Shown here: in pieces, positions 41,101 to 49,756 of the stretch
How positions within the stretch are numbered: position 1 is the stretch's first letter
How the letters are laid out: each line of letters begins with the position of its first letter
Assembly: GCA_963920635.1 (NCBI GenBank)
Contig: OY987302.1
Location: forward strand, 39,311,500-39,375,499
DNA: 64,000 bases
From: Pseudeuparius sepicola
Taxonomy: Eukaryota; Arthropoda; Insecta; Coleoptera; Anthribidae
Direction of reading: 5' to 3'
Notes under the pieces: model-generated
What the model was told of the DNA's origin: nothing
The model's database searches: none
The model's input: only the letters and a program-made list of their open reading frames with translations
Position numbers and translations under genes: made by a program

Positions 41101-41753
41101 AACTTAAGATTCTGTGAAGAGTCCAACTGGACTCCTGATGTTCGAAGGACTCAATGGCAGCTAAAATTGTTCCAATAATGTTGCTCTCAAACCATTGTTT
41201 TAACTGTGTTCCTTGTTCGATTATTTCATTGTTTGTATTAAAATATTTATTCTCAAGTATCTCCTGATCTCCAGACGTTTTAATAAATTCTCCACAAAAG
41301 ACAGCATTTACTTTAATTATATTGAATGATCTTAAAATTCTATTAATGCGAGTTTTAAAAGCAAAAAACGCATCTTTAAAAAACTGCAGAATATCTATGT
41401 GCTTTAAATTAATTATAACACCCGTGCGTATACGATTATTAAAAATTGATTTTATATCCTCCCACTTCACCCTATCGCTTCGACTTTCCCGCTTACGTTG
41501 ACCTGTTCCAACGTGTTGTAATTTTTTTAAGTACACTTTAAATCGTTTCAAATAACTCAAGTTAGTTTGTAATTTACCGAGTGCCATAATTACAGTCAGC
41601 CCTTTTCAATGCCTTATGAACTAACCGGATGTTTGAATTTATTATTTTTTTCCAATGCACTAAAGTAGCCTCATCAGAATTATTAATAAGCGTAAACACT
41701 TTTTCAAGAGTTTTAATAATGTCATCACTTACCGTCCCGATTTCTGCTGACAT
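38194..41753 (-). pseudogene. Protein-primed family B DNA polymerase (Polinton PolB), copy B
   Basis: Polinton polymerases replicate the linear element by protein priming. From the ATG at 41753 the visible blocks are an N-terminal unknown domain (41753-40883), a Cys/His finger (C-D-R-C-L-N-Y near 40545), the exonuclease I motif Y-A-D-F-E (near 40400), G-Y-D-S-H-F-I (near 39975), palm motif A D-V-N-N-L-Y-G (about 39320), motif B N-A-V-Y-G (near 38915) and motif C Y-T-D-T-D-S (near 38680), ending with L-P-W-G-H-Y. At least six frameshifts or stops and a gap near 39400-39480 break it. All main catalytic motifs can still be found, unlike copy A. Confidence 0.93.
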
Positions 41754-41898
41754 CGTAAGATGTTTGAGTATGAAAAAGCAATGAGACAAAACCGAGAAGG
41801 TTATAACTTAAATAGTAGAGTTTTCTTCCCACTCCTTTCTTCAAGTTGAAATACATTAACGAGTTCATTTATTTCTCCAGTGAGTTTTATACCTTAAA

Positions 41899-42210
41899 AT
41901 GGAGACGTTCTTTAATCGATTAAATAAAAAATCGTTGATTAAACCATTCATGAAGGTTCGACGTAGAGAAATTGGACAGGAGCTTCAAGTATTATCGTTT
42001 AGAAGAGTTTGCACACAGTATACAGAAAGAATTTCTGTGGAATTTTTTACATTTTACACCGTGCTACCGCAAAGATTTACAGACAAATTCACTACGCAAC
42101 GAATTATAGAATTAAATAGGGAAATTGAGCGTGGACAGAAGGTGTTTTTAATGAGCCTTGGACCAACAGAAGGTAGAACCACGAATTTCGAATTTTCCCT
42201 TGAAGAATGA
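41899..42210 (+). CDS. Small TIR-type Polinton protein, intact 103-residue copy
   Basis: The ATG at 41899 starts a complete frame homologous to the gene inside both terminal inverted repeats of element A: shared L-S-F-R-R, T-x-Y-x-E-x-x-x-V-E-F, L-P-x-R-F and G-R-T-T-N at the C-terminus. Those two copies are broken, this one is not. The pattern of short beta strands around F-R-R and L-P-x-R-F suggests an OB-fold-like single-strand binding protein, but that is inference. The stop overlaps a following ATG (ATGA) as in element A. PolB starts divergently 146 bp away. Confidence 0.72.
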   Translation: METFFNRLNKKSLIKPFMKVRRREIGQELQVLSFRRVCTQYTERISVEFFTFYTVLPQRFTDKFTTQRIIELNREIERGQKVFLMSLGPTEGRTTNFEFSLEE

Positions 42211-42465
42211 AAACTTCTGTTGAGATTAGACTGTTCAGTATGTACAGGGCTTTTCCGTATATTTTTCAACCCACCCTAGAACCTCCATTTTTGATCCTAG
42301 AAATAAACTTTTTATATGAAAGTTATAGGATTTTTTACGAGCCATTTGAATCTGTTAACAGATGAAACAAACGAACGTCGGAAAATTGAGAAAACTTTTG
42401 TTTTTTAAATGGAACACCCTGCATATTTTCGGATTTTTTAAATCTACTGGTTCTTCTGATTCCAA

Positions 42466-42470
<5 letters not shown>

Positions 42471-42541
<71 letters not shown>
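42471..42541. repeat. (TA)n microsatellite, about 70 bp
   Basis: A pure alternating TA run within the left arm of the mariner-type element; the right arm has only a short TATATAT at the equivalent place (about 43785). The expansion therefore post-dates formation of the palindrome. Confidence 0.95.
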
Positions 42542-42544
<3 letters not shown>

Positions 42545-42719
42545 ACATATTTGCTCCACCCGCCTGCTCAGTATTTCACGTTGCATAATTTGACTATATA
42601 GTGTAAGGATCAAGAGACCCATGGAAAAACAAATTTGTATTAATTCATAGATATTTTAATAACTTTATTAGAACTTTACTAACAACAAGAAAAATAAAAT
42701 AATAAAGGGTTATATCTCG

Positions 42720-43614
42720 ACGTATCCACCATTAACTTCGTAACATCTTGTGATATTGTTTTTCCATTTATTTAAGTCATTTCTAACGAATTGAGACTTC
42801 CGTATTTAGTTAAAAAATCTCTTCTTCTAATTTATTTCGAAGGGTATTGATATTTTCCGGTCTGTCATAATCTATTTTGTTTTTTAAATATCCCCACAGA
42901 AATATATCCAAGGAAGGCAGGTCCGGGCTGTTTGCCGGCCATCTAATTGAACCATGTTTTCCTATCCATGAATCATATTTGTCATTCAAATAATTTGTTA
43001 CCGACCTGATGTTATGTGGGGGTGCCCCATCTTGTTGTCAAATTAATTGTTGGCGGTTCGGAAGATGTTGCAGTAAGACTTCAATTTCGTTCTCAAGGTA
43101 ATTTTTGTATCTTTCTCCGGTTAAACTGCCTTCAAAAATAATCGGCCCCAAAACTCTATTTTCTAATATCCCACACCAAACGTTCAGTGATTGTCGCCCT
43201 TGGATTTTAACAGCTTGGTACTTATGTGGATTTTCTGTGTTCCAGTATCTTTTATTTTGCCTGTTACACATTCCGGCTGTTGTGAACGTAGCTTCGTCCG
43301 CAAAAATTATTTTATTTAGTAAATCGGTAACAAATTATTTGAATGACAAATATAATTCATGGATAGGAAGACATGGTTCAATTAGATGGCTGGCAAACAG
43401 CCCGGACCAGCCTTCCTTGGATATGTGGGGATATTTAAAAAATAAAATATATTATGACAGACCGGAAAATATCAATATCCTTCGAAATAAATTAGAAGTA
43501 GAGATTTTTGAGCTAAATAGGGAAGACTTTCAATTCGTTAGAAATGCCTTAAATAAATGGAAAAACAATATCACAAGATGTTACGAAGTAATGGTGGATA
43601 CGTCGAGATTATAA
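42720..43614. pseudogene. Mariner-type transposase pieces in both orientations
   Basis: On the - strand 43038-43271 carries Y-W-N-T-E-N-P-H and N-V-W-C-G-I-L, the region before the second Asp, and the C-terminal part continues toward 42720 with stops. On the + strand 43330-43614 carries W-I-G-R, S-L-D-M-W-G-Y-L-K and a C-terminal W-K-N-N-I-T-R-C-Y, a duplicate of the same C-terminus. So the end of the transposase gene is present twice as part of the inverted repeat, and the gene is not functional. Confidence 0.8.
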
Positions 43615-44003
43615 CCCTTTATAATTTTATTTTTCTTGTTGTTAATAAAGTTCTAATAAAGTTATTAAAATATATATGAATAAATACAAATTTGTTTTTC
43701 CATGGGTCTCTTGATCCTTACACTATATAGTCAAATTATGCAACGTGAAATACTGAGCAGGCGGGTGGAGCAAATATGTAACATATATATCGTTGGAATC
43801 AGAAGAACCAGTAGATTTCAAAAATCCAAAAATATACAGGATGTTCCATTTAAAAAACAAAAGTTTATATATTTTTCTCAATTTTCCGAAGTTCGTTTGT
43901 TTCATCTGTTAACAGATTCAAATGGCTCGTAAAAAATCCTATAACTTTCATATAAAAAGTTTATTTCTAGGGTGGGTTGAAAAATATACGGAAAAACCCT
44001 GTA

Positions 44004-44135
44004 CAATCGAAGGAAACTTCAAATGTATTTGAAATCTCTAGATGAGTTAAAGTATGAGATTGAAATGTATGAGATAAATAAGAAAATTGTTAATATTAAT
44101 TTAAATTCAAAAGTATTAAAAAGTGATTGTTGGTT
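44004..44135 (+). pseudogene. Second small TIR-type Polinton ORF, disrupted
   Basis: This resumes the frame cut at 42243: Y-L-K-S-L-D-E-L-K-Y-E-I-E-M-Y-E-I-N-K-K is close to the 50-residue basic coiled-coil protein at 48508-48660. The upstream part lies before the mariner insertion and is also out of frame. Confidence 0.7.
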
Positions 44136-44372
44136 TTTTTTTTCACCTGTATCATGTATAAAGAAAATGAAAGTGTATACTTACCTTTTTTTTCTTATCA
44201 CTTCTTTCCTTTCAGATAATATCAAAGTTTCAAAATGTGTTTTTAGGTTAAGAAATGACAATCAAAATTGGTAAATTATATGTTTATTAGGGAAATATAA
44301 TAATTACATATCAAAATCAAAAAAATCTTGAAATTTTGTCATGGGACTGTTGGTTTGGGTTTCTTCTCGCGT

Positions 44373-44822
44373 TTATCTATCCATATTTTGTAGAATATTT
44401 TTCTTCCTGGCTTCCAGTTTGGTTAACTGCTCTTTGATAGAATTTCTCTGCACCTTTATGTCGCTGATCTTCCTTTTACAGAAGACGTTTGCGTGTCCTT
44501 TAACTTTATGGAAATAGCTTGTTGGACTTTGCCCCCGGATTTGCTGTGTGTTGAAGAACTCTTCGTTACCTCCAACAATCGCATCACTGATGACACTTAT
44601 GTTGTCATCCTCCCTCACCGATTGCAACAGGGACATATTTTTCCCCTTGCCTTTGCCCCTCCTTGCTGGTGTTGGATTATTTGAAGTAGATGGTTGAGGT
44701 GCGGGTTCGGGTTGGGTTTGTTGCCCTCCAAGTAAGGTAAATAAATCAACATCACCATTATTTTGGTTCAATGGCTGTAACAAAGAGAAAAAATCTGAGT
44801 ATATTTTTGTTTGATTTTTCAA
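44373..44822 (-). CDS. Hypothetical protein, possibly a terminal exon
   Basis: The open frame of about 149 codons has no ATG at its 5' end. About 36 bases in, a strong polypyrimidine tract followed by TTACAG resembles a splice acceptor, so the true protein may begin with P-L-N-Q-N-N-G. It is Gln/Pro/Ser-rich at first, then has a basic G-K-G-K-G-K block and a Lys/Arg-rich C-terminus likely to be helical. Part of it (about 44490-44535) is duplicated at 45185-45235. Not recognised; it could be Polinton cargo or a captured host gene piece. Confidence 0.35.
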   Translation of the reverse strand: MKNQTKIYSDFFSLLQPLNQNNGDVDLFTLLGGQQTQPEPAPQPSTSNNPTPARRGKGKGKNMSLLQSVREDDNISVISDAIVGGNEEFFNTQQIRGQSPTSYFHKVKGHANVFCKRKISDIKVQRNSIKEQLTKLEARKKNILQNMDR

Positions 44823-45250
44823 ATTAATACTGAATTATGAGCAAATGAACGAATAGTAGCGATCTTTTCTTTTTTCTTGAATAGTCGTTTTTTCACATCT
44901 CATATTCCAAATAACCAATAACAAATCACTTGAACTAAATGAGAGAATAATTTAAAAAATCACTAAATGAGACAAAAAATGTTTAAAGATAAATAATATT
45001 TTTCATTGAACTTACAGTTATGATAATGTCTTGTAGTATATTAGCCCCACTGCACTGCATGATGTCAAGTTTCACGAATGCTGGTCACAGAACTGAAGAA
45101 AATTTTAGTTGATAGCAAAGATATAGTGTAAAATTTTACCGAGCTTGCATTATTCCTGAGGGGACACCCAAGACCCAATCGAATGTGTCCTTTAACTTTA
45201 TGGAAATAGCTTGTTGGACTTTGCCTCCTTGAAGGCTTGCTGCGCATGTG
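44823..45250 (-). pseudogene. Duplicated scraps of PolB and of the neighbouring gene
   Basis: 44830-44890 repeats PolB copy B sequence from about 38315-38370 (A-N-E-R-I/K-K-K-E-K region) on the same strand. 45185-45235 repeats 44490-44535. The mixture shows local duplication and rearrangement and encodes nothing intact. Confidence 0.65.
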
Positions 45251-45670
45251 TAAGTGGGTGGAGCTAACCAGAATTCCTGCTCCTCAGGCATGCAAAATCG
45301 CTGTTTTCAATGTTTACAAAACGCAGATGGCTAACCCTGAGAATGTTTTTGAGACAAAATTTCCATCAGCTCGTCAGTTGAATGTTTAGAAAACACAGAT
45401 GGCTAACCCTGAGAATGTTGATGTGATCTCACATGTCGGCCTGTTTTTATAAGTTGGATGTTTACAAAACACAACTGGGATATTTTCAACGAATGACCGT
45501 CAGAATACTGGGGAGCTGACAAAAAAATGAAACTACTTTTATTTTCATAACTTTATTATGTGTTAAGACTATACAAATACTGTAGCTCCACAACTGTTGT
45601 TAGTTTTTTAATCCATTGATCTTCTACCAACTTATGGATTAATTTAATCATCCATTTTAAAATCAAGCGC
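45250..45670. other. Non-coding spacer with short direct repeats
   Basis: ATGTTTACAAAACGCAGATG and GGCTAACCCTGAGAATGTT recur with small changes near 45310-45350, 45385-45420 and 45465. No gene. Confidence 0.65.
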
Positions 45671-45675
45671 GACGA

Positions 45676-46005
45676 TCATGTGGCAATAAAATAAACCACG
45701 CTTTCTAGGGATTGACTTGTTGTAACTTGCTGCAGCTCATTTAACGTTTTAGAAATTGGTGTAACCCACTCTATGTCAGCAACTGTACCATTTTCAAATA
45801 TCATTCGAAGTTTATACTGTTTGATATTACTTGGTATCTTTGTCATTACAACTTCATCAGTGGTAGTTGTAGGAGTTAATGAAATGCAATTTAATGAATC
45901 ATCCATACAAATAGCAACATCGTTTACGTCAAACGGTTTATAGACGTATATTATGTTATTGATAATCAGAGAATGAAGTAACAGGTATTCTGCACTCAAC
46001 ATCAT
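45676..46005 (-). CDS. Hypothetical Polinton B protein, 109 residues
   Basis: The frame opens with ATGATG at 46005 and is intact. An N-terminal hydrophobic segment (residues 4-20) could be a membrane segment or core helix; the rest has a mixed beta-type pattern with a V-A-D-I-E-W-V motif. It lies between two - strand Polinton genes and is probably part of the same cluster. No homologue was noticed in element A. Not recognised. Confidence 0.45.
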   Translation of the reverse strand: MMLSAEYLLLHSLIINNIIYVYKPFDVNDVAICMDDSLNCISLTPTTTTDEVVMTKIPSNIKQYKLRMIFENGTVADIEWVTPISKTLNELQQVTTSQSLESVVYFIAT

Positions 46006-46106
46006 TTTCTAAAGTGTGGCCCACTTAAGTTTTCTCTCTCTTTTTTATAGGAATCAAACAACAAAATGCTAATAAAGGCCTTTATTTATGTAAAATCTTA
46101 CAACTT

Positions 46107-46589
46107 TTAGTAATCAATTAAGTATTTTTCTAACCAAGAATATAATTTTTCACAATTCCTAAAGCTACACATCCATTTTTTATTTTCATTGTGGTGGAGG
46201 CACATCGGAATGTCTTTTTCAAATAGCGGCACCTCTATCCAATTGTTTTGCAAATTTCCCACATCAACCACTTTATTGTTGATTATTTCACGTAGAAAAC
46301 GTTCTTTTTGATGTCCCTTCACGTAAACTATGTGGATGTCTACTAGAGTAGTTTCCAGTATTTCAACCAATTTATTGTACTCAAAATGTCCACTCGAATA
46401 TTTTATCCCCAGAAAATTTTCTTCCATAACTCGCACATGCCTCTTATTTAAATTGTTAAGAGATATAAAACTTTTTGGGGGAGCTATAACCATATGCATC
46501 ACTTGACCATTAATTTTAATTGTCAATTCCTTGGGATAAAACTCATTCTCCACCAAGAAACCTTGAATATCTATTACAGCAATCTTCAT
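46107..46589 (-). CDS. Conserved Polinton protein of unknown function, intact 160-residue copy
   Basis: The ATG at 46589 gives a complete frame homologous to the broken one at 59595-60082. Shared features are the N-terminal M-K-I-A-V-I-D-I-Q-G-F, the F-Y-P-K-E-L block, I-V-Y-V-K-G-H-Q-K-E-R-F-L in the middle, and a C-terminal C-x3-H...C-S-x-R-N-C...W-L-x-K-Y arrangement. The opening Asp and K-G-H-Q block faintly suggest an RNase H or exonuclease-like fold, but no catalytic set can be named. A TATA box sits about 50 bp upstream, and the capsid fragment is the next gene upstream, as in element A. Confidence 0.75.
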   Translation of the reverse strand: MKIAVIDIQGFLVENEFYPKELTIKINGQVMHMVIAPPKSFISLNNLNKRHVRVMEENFLGIKYSSGHFEYNKLVEILETTLVDIHIVYVKGHQKERFLREIINNKVVDVGNLQNNWIEVPLFEKDIPMCLHHNENKKWMCSFRNCEKLYSWLEKYLIDY

Positions 46590-46638
46590 CTTAACTTAGT
46601 TCTCGAATAAAATTGTTGGTATGATGCTGATGTCCTTG

Positions 46639-46646
46639 CATTTATA
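46639..46646 (-). promoter_or_regulatory. TATA box (TATAAATG) of the gene starting at 46589
   Basis: On the - strand TATAAATG lies 50 bp before the ATG, a spacing that would leave a leader of about 20-25 bases. Confidence 0.6.
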
Positions 46647-46659
46647 TCCGGGATCTGTT

Positions 46660-47015
46660 TACATCATATAGCTTCTTACAGTTTCGTTCAACGGTAAATA
46701 CTCCAAGACTCTGTCATGCACGAGTCTTATCTGGAAATCCTTGAGAGCTCTCAATATCCAATTTAACATCAACAGTGCTCATTTTAACTGTTTCATTGCG
46801 ATGTGAGCAGTCGATAACGAACAGCGTCGCCCGGTTTTTAAAGTCAGCATAATTAAGTAGTGGGCTCTTATCGCGCGTATTCATAAAGCTTGGGTAGAAG
46901 TCTCTGTAATTATTGTAAACTTCCAAGTAATCCCTATTGAAATCTTGCCGCAAGCGTTCAAACGGAAAGTATTCGCCGTTTATTATAACATCATATTTTC
47001 TATACGCAGCCTACT
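46660..47015 (-). pseudogene. C-terminal fragment of Polinton major capsid protein, copy B
   Basis: G-E-Y-F-P-F-E-R, N-N-Y-R-D-F-Y-P-S-F-M, T-L-F-V-I-D-C-S and S-T-V-D-V-K-L-D-I-E-S match the last quarter of the capsid protein at 60130-61356. A frameshift near 46710 disturbs the end. Everything upstream of about 47015 is missing; the sequence passes into unrelated DNA and then the tandem array. Confidence 0.85.
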
Positions 47016-47116
47016 ATTCCATAAAACCTTAAAACAATATTATGGAAAGGTCATCTCTATAATTATAGTTAGGCAACCAAGTAAGTAGTATAGCAAAGGG
47101 GATTCTGGGGCGGAAG

Positions 47117-47137
47117 TGACGTCACAAGATGGCCGCC
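47117..47137. promoter_or_regulatory. CRE-like TGACGTCA next to YY1/Pho-like AAGATGGCCGCC
   Basis: A perfect 8 bp CREB/ATF palindrome at 47117-47124 is followed at 47127 by a sequence close to the YY1/Pho consensus. In the next two long units the CRE reads TGACATCA. A CACGTG E-box occurs in the same long unit at 47334 and its repeats. Motif matches only. Confidence 0.4.
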
Positions 47138-47170
47138 AAGGCGGGAAATTTGAAAATGACCTTGACCTGC

Positions 47171-48002
47171 GGGTTCAATGAACTTTAAGGGGTCACCTTG
47201 TTAACCTTGACCTAAAGCTCAATGAACTCTAAGAGGTCGCCTTATTAACCTTGACCTGAAATTAAATGAACTTTAAGAGGTCACCTTGTTAACCTTGACC
47301 TGAAGGTCAATGAACTTTAAGGGGTCACCTTGACACGTGGCACTTTTTCTGGGAACGGAAGTGACATCACAAGATGGCCGCCAAGGCGGGAAATTTGAAA
47401 ATGACCTTGACCTGCGGGTTCAATGAACTTTAAGGGGTCACGTTCAATTAACCTTGACCTGAAGGTTATCTAGAGGTCAAGGGGTCACCTTGTTAACCTT
47501 GACCTAAAGCTCAATGAACTTTAAGAGGTCACCTTATTAACCTTGACCTGAAATTCAATGAAGTTTAAGAGGTCACCTTGTTAACCTTGACCCGAAGGTC
47601 AATGAACTTTAAGGGGTCACCTTGACACGTGGCACTTTTTCTGGGAACGGAAGTGACATCACGAGATGGCCGCCAAGGCGGGAAATTTGAAAATGACCTT
47701 GACCTGCGGGTTCAATGAACTTTAAGGGGTCACGTTCAATTAACCTTGACCTGAAGGTTATCTAGAGGTCAAGGGGTTACCAGATCGATAACCTTTAAGG
47801 GGTCATTGACCCGCGAGTTCAATGAACTTTAAGGGGTCACCTTGTTAACCTTGACTTAAAGGTCAATGAACTTTAAGAGGTCACCTTGTTAACCTTGACC
47901 TGAAGGTCCATGGACTTTAAGAGTCACCTTGTTAACCTTGACTTGAAGGTCAATGAACTTTAAGAGTTCACCGTTAACCTTGACCTGAGGGTCAATGAAC
48001 TT
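47171..48002. promoter_or_regulatory. Nine inverted half-site pairs resembling ecdysone response elements
   Basis: GGGTTCAATGAACTT (47171, 47416, 47708), GAGTTCAATGAACTT (47815), AGGTCAATGAACTT (47304, 47596, 47860, 47947) and GGGTCAATGAACTT (47989) are imperfect palindromes of two nuclear-receptor half sites with a one-base spacer. This is the IR1 arrangement bound by EcR/USP; the first form differs from the known hsp27 element (GGGTTCAATGCACTT) at one base. Resemblance is seen in the sequence; binding is inferred. The sites are not independent, because they repeat with the unit. Confidence 0.5.
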
Positions 48003-48208
48003 TAAGAGGTCACCTTGTTAACCTGAAGGTCAGTGATCTCATCACCTTGACACGTGGCACCTTGATATAAAAAACGTAAGCAAAAATTATGCAGTTTGCA
48101 CTAAAACAGTTGACGTAGCATTTAGGTCGTGGGCATTGGGGTTATAAGGAGGAGGCCGTTGGGAGAGCTCACTATACCCAGTCAACAGTGCTTGAATAAT
48201 ATTGAAAT

Positions 48209-48511
48209 ATATCTTTTCTGAAACAGTTGAACGAAAATAACTTCGTAAAAGAAATTGTGAGTGCAAGAGAGTTAGTGGTTGGTCAAAAACATAAAATTTT
48301 ATCTTTTAGAAGAATTGAAACAAGGTACGGGTAGAAAGTGTGCGTCGAATTTGAAAATTTTCAAACCGCGCTACCTGCACGGTTCGTAAAAGAATTTACG
48401 TCTGAACGCATCGAAGACATAAACCGGGAAATCACCAACGGAAAGAAGATCTTCTTGACGAGTCTGGGCCTCATTGGTAGGACAACGAATATTAAATTTG
48501 AGGAAGAATGA
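48209..48511 (+). pseudogene. Small TIR gene 1, left copy (start and stop lesions)
   Basis: Homologous to the intact protein at 41899-42210. Here the initiating ATG is ATA (48209) and an in-frame TAG interrupts the T-R-Y-G region near 48331; the rest of the 100-codon frame is open and ends in TGA overlapping the next ATG. The lesions differ from those in the right copy. Confidence 0.8.
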
Positions 48512-48660
48512 ATCCCACTGACAAGAGGCGACGCAGACAACACTACAAAAAAAGATTAGATTTTTATCTAAAATCTCTTCAAAATTTGAAATATGAAATT
48601 CAAATGTATGAAATAAATAAAAAGTTCAAACACATAAATTTAGAATATTGTAAAAAATAA
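48508..48660 (+). CDS. Small TIR gene 2: 50-residue basic coiled-coil protein
   Basis: The ATG at 48508-48510 overlaps the TGA of the preceding gene (ATGA). The protein starts with a K-R-R-R-R cluster, a likely nuclear localisation or DNA-contacting patch, followed by a heptad-like helix L-K-S-L-Q-N-L-K-Y-E-I. AATAAA overlaps the stop. The family is known here only from the two TIRs and the disrupted copy at 44004. It may act with gene 1; function unknown. The right TIR copy has lost its ATG. Confidence 0.6.
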   Translation: MNPTDKRRRRQHYKKRLDFYLKSLQNLKYEIQMYEINKKFKHINLEYCKK

Positions 48661-48746
48661 AATATGAAACCTGGTCAATCTTTTATTTACCCCTACAAAA
48701 TTGAAACTCAAATCTGAATATTCCGATTGCTTCTGAGCGCAGAACA

Positions 48747-48754
48747 TATAAATA
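48747..48754 (+). promoter_or_regulatory. TATAAATA box inside left TIR
   Basis: This is the mirror of the phospholipase gene promoter at 63381-63390. On this side the TIR ends 19 bp later and no gene follows, so the box is orphaned. Confidence 0.5.
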
Positions 48755-48949
48755 CGTCCAAGTGCATTTGACAGGATTCATTGACACTTGATAGATTATA
48801 TTAATAACAATTTTGGGTGCGGTTACTTTAATTCCTAGTATATTTTTGGACATTTTCGTTCATTTTATTTACAAAATTATTCTTCCTTATTTTTTATAAG
48901 TTTATAAGTTGGCTGAAGTAGTCGCATTAATGTTAAGAAATCTAAAAAA

Positions 48950-49500
48950 CGTTGAAAAGTTATAAGTCTAAAGGAATAGCTCTGGTTTTTATCGCAGTAA
49001 TACTGTGTACTGATAAGACCGTTCGAAACCTGTGACAGATAATACTTACCTACTCAATATCTTATTTATACCTCTAATAAAATGTGGAAAAACTGAAATA
49101 CTTTTATTAGTAAAAATTTCTAGAATCGATTGAAATTTTTTAATAAATCTAAAAAACGTTGAAGTTATCAAGTTGTAAGTCTAAAGGATAGCTCTGGTTA
49201 TTAGTATATTAGCAGCAAGATCTTTGTATTTATAAGATCTTTCGAGAGTGTGATAGATAATACTTACTGACTCAACATATTATTTGCTCCTCTAATAAAA
49301 TATGGAAAATTTATTGAATGAAGAAAATATACTGTTATTAAAAATATGTAGAATCGATTGAAAATTTTAACGAATCCAAAAAACAAACGTTAAAAAAGTA
49401 TCAAGTTATAAGTCTAAAGGATAGCTATGGTTTTTATCGTATTTGCAGTAAGAGCTTTGTACTGATAAGACCGTTCCCAATTGTGATAGATAATACTTAC
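48950..49500 (+). repeat. Three diverged tandem copies of an about 215-235 bp unit
   Basis: TATAAGTCTAAAGGATAGCT recurs near 48961, 49175 and 49407, followed each time by a TACTGATAAGACCGTTC-like block and GATAGATAATACTTACCTA. No coding potential. The unit lies between the TIR and PolB of element A. Confidence 0.8.
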
Positions 49501-49756
49501 CTAATCAACATCTTATTTACACTAGCACCTCTAAGAGAATATAAAAAAAAGCTTATTAAATGTGATTCATATGGTTGTCAGAAAACAAACTTCAACACAA
49601 CGAAACCCATGAGTTTTCAACCTTACGTGAAAGACTTGTCATTTTCAATCTATTCTTATCTATTAATAAAAGTATTTCATTTTCTGACACGTCAGGTCAA
49701 CAGTCTACCGAACATCGAAATTATACGCTGGTTTCTTGACGCAGCAGGTCAATAAT

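Larger units (their letters stand above)
42243..44003. mobile_element. Mariner-type palindromic element inserted in the Polinton gene pair
   Basis: It begins TACAGGGCTTTTCCGTATAT at 42243 and ends with the inverse at 44003. The right arm (about 43320-44003) is the reverse complement of about 42243-43000, and the arms include the transposase C-terminus. It interrupts the second small Polinton ORF, whose homologous frame resumes at 44004. Insertion is at a TA. Confidence 0.85.
37440..47015. mobile_element. Polinton/Maverick remnants 'B', rearranged
   Basis: This block carries genes homologous to those of the element at 48.13-64 kb. They are a PolB-convergent gene (+), PolB (-), the small TIR-type gene (+), unknown genes (-), and the C-terminus of the capsid gene (-). 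In element A PolB and the capsid gene are on opposite strands, but here they share one strand. The TIR-type gene also begins only about 150 bp from the PolB start, pointing away. So either an internal inversion or two different elements lie side by side. No bounding TIR pair is evident. Confidence 0.8.
47104..48060. repeat. Tandem array of about 45 bp units in a 250-300 bp higher-order pattern
   Basis: Units of the form AACCTTGACCTGAAGGTCAA then TGAACTTTAAGAGGTCACC repeat about 18 times with changes. A longer unit containing GGAAGTGACATCACAAGATG and GCCGCCAAGGCGGGAAATTT recurs at about 47110, 47357 and 47649. The array starts where the Polinton B capsid fragment has ended and stops about 75 bp before the recognised left TIR of element A. 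It may be part of that TIR, since Polinton termini often hold tandem repeats. Confidence 0.9.
48134..48773 (+). repeat. Left terminal inverted repeat of element A
   Basis: This aligns base for base, with about 3% differences, to the reverse complement of 63363-64000. It contains two small overlapping genes and a TATA box, and ends just inside the start of the phospholipase leader. It may extend further left, into or beyond the tandem array. Confidence 0.95.

Noticed and set aside
41899..42210. Host gene origin for the 103-residue protein
   Set aside because: Homologues sit in both Polinton TIRs with the same ATGA-linked second gene, so it belongs to the element.
42335..42622. Open frames across the (TA)n run with Ile-Tyr repeats
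   Set aside because: Translation of a TA microsatellite; no biological meaning.
47104..48060. CRISPR-like array
   Set aside because: The organism is an animal, the units run directly into each other with no unique spacers, and the unit varies.
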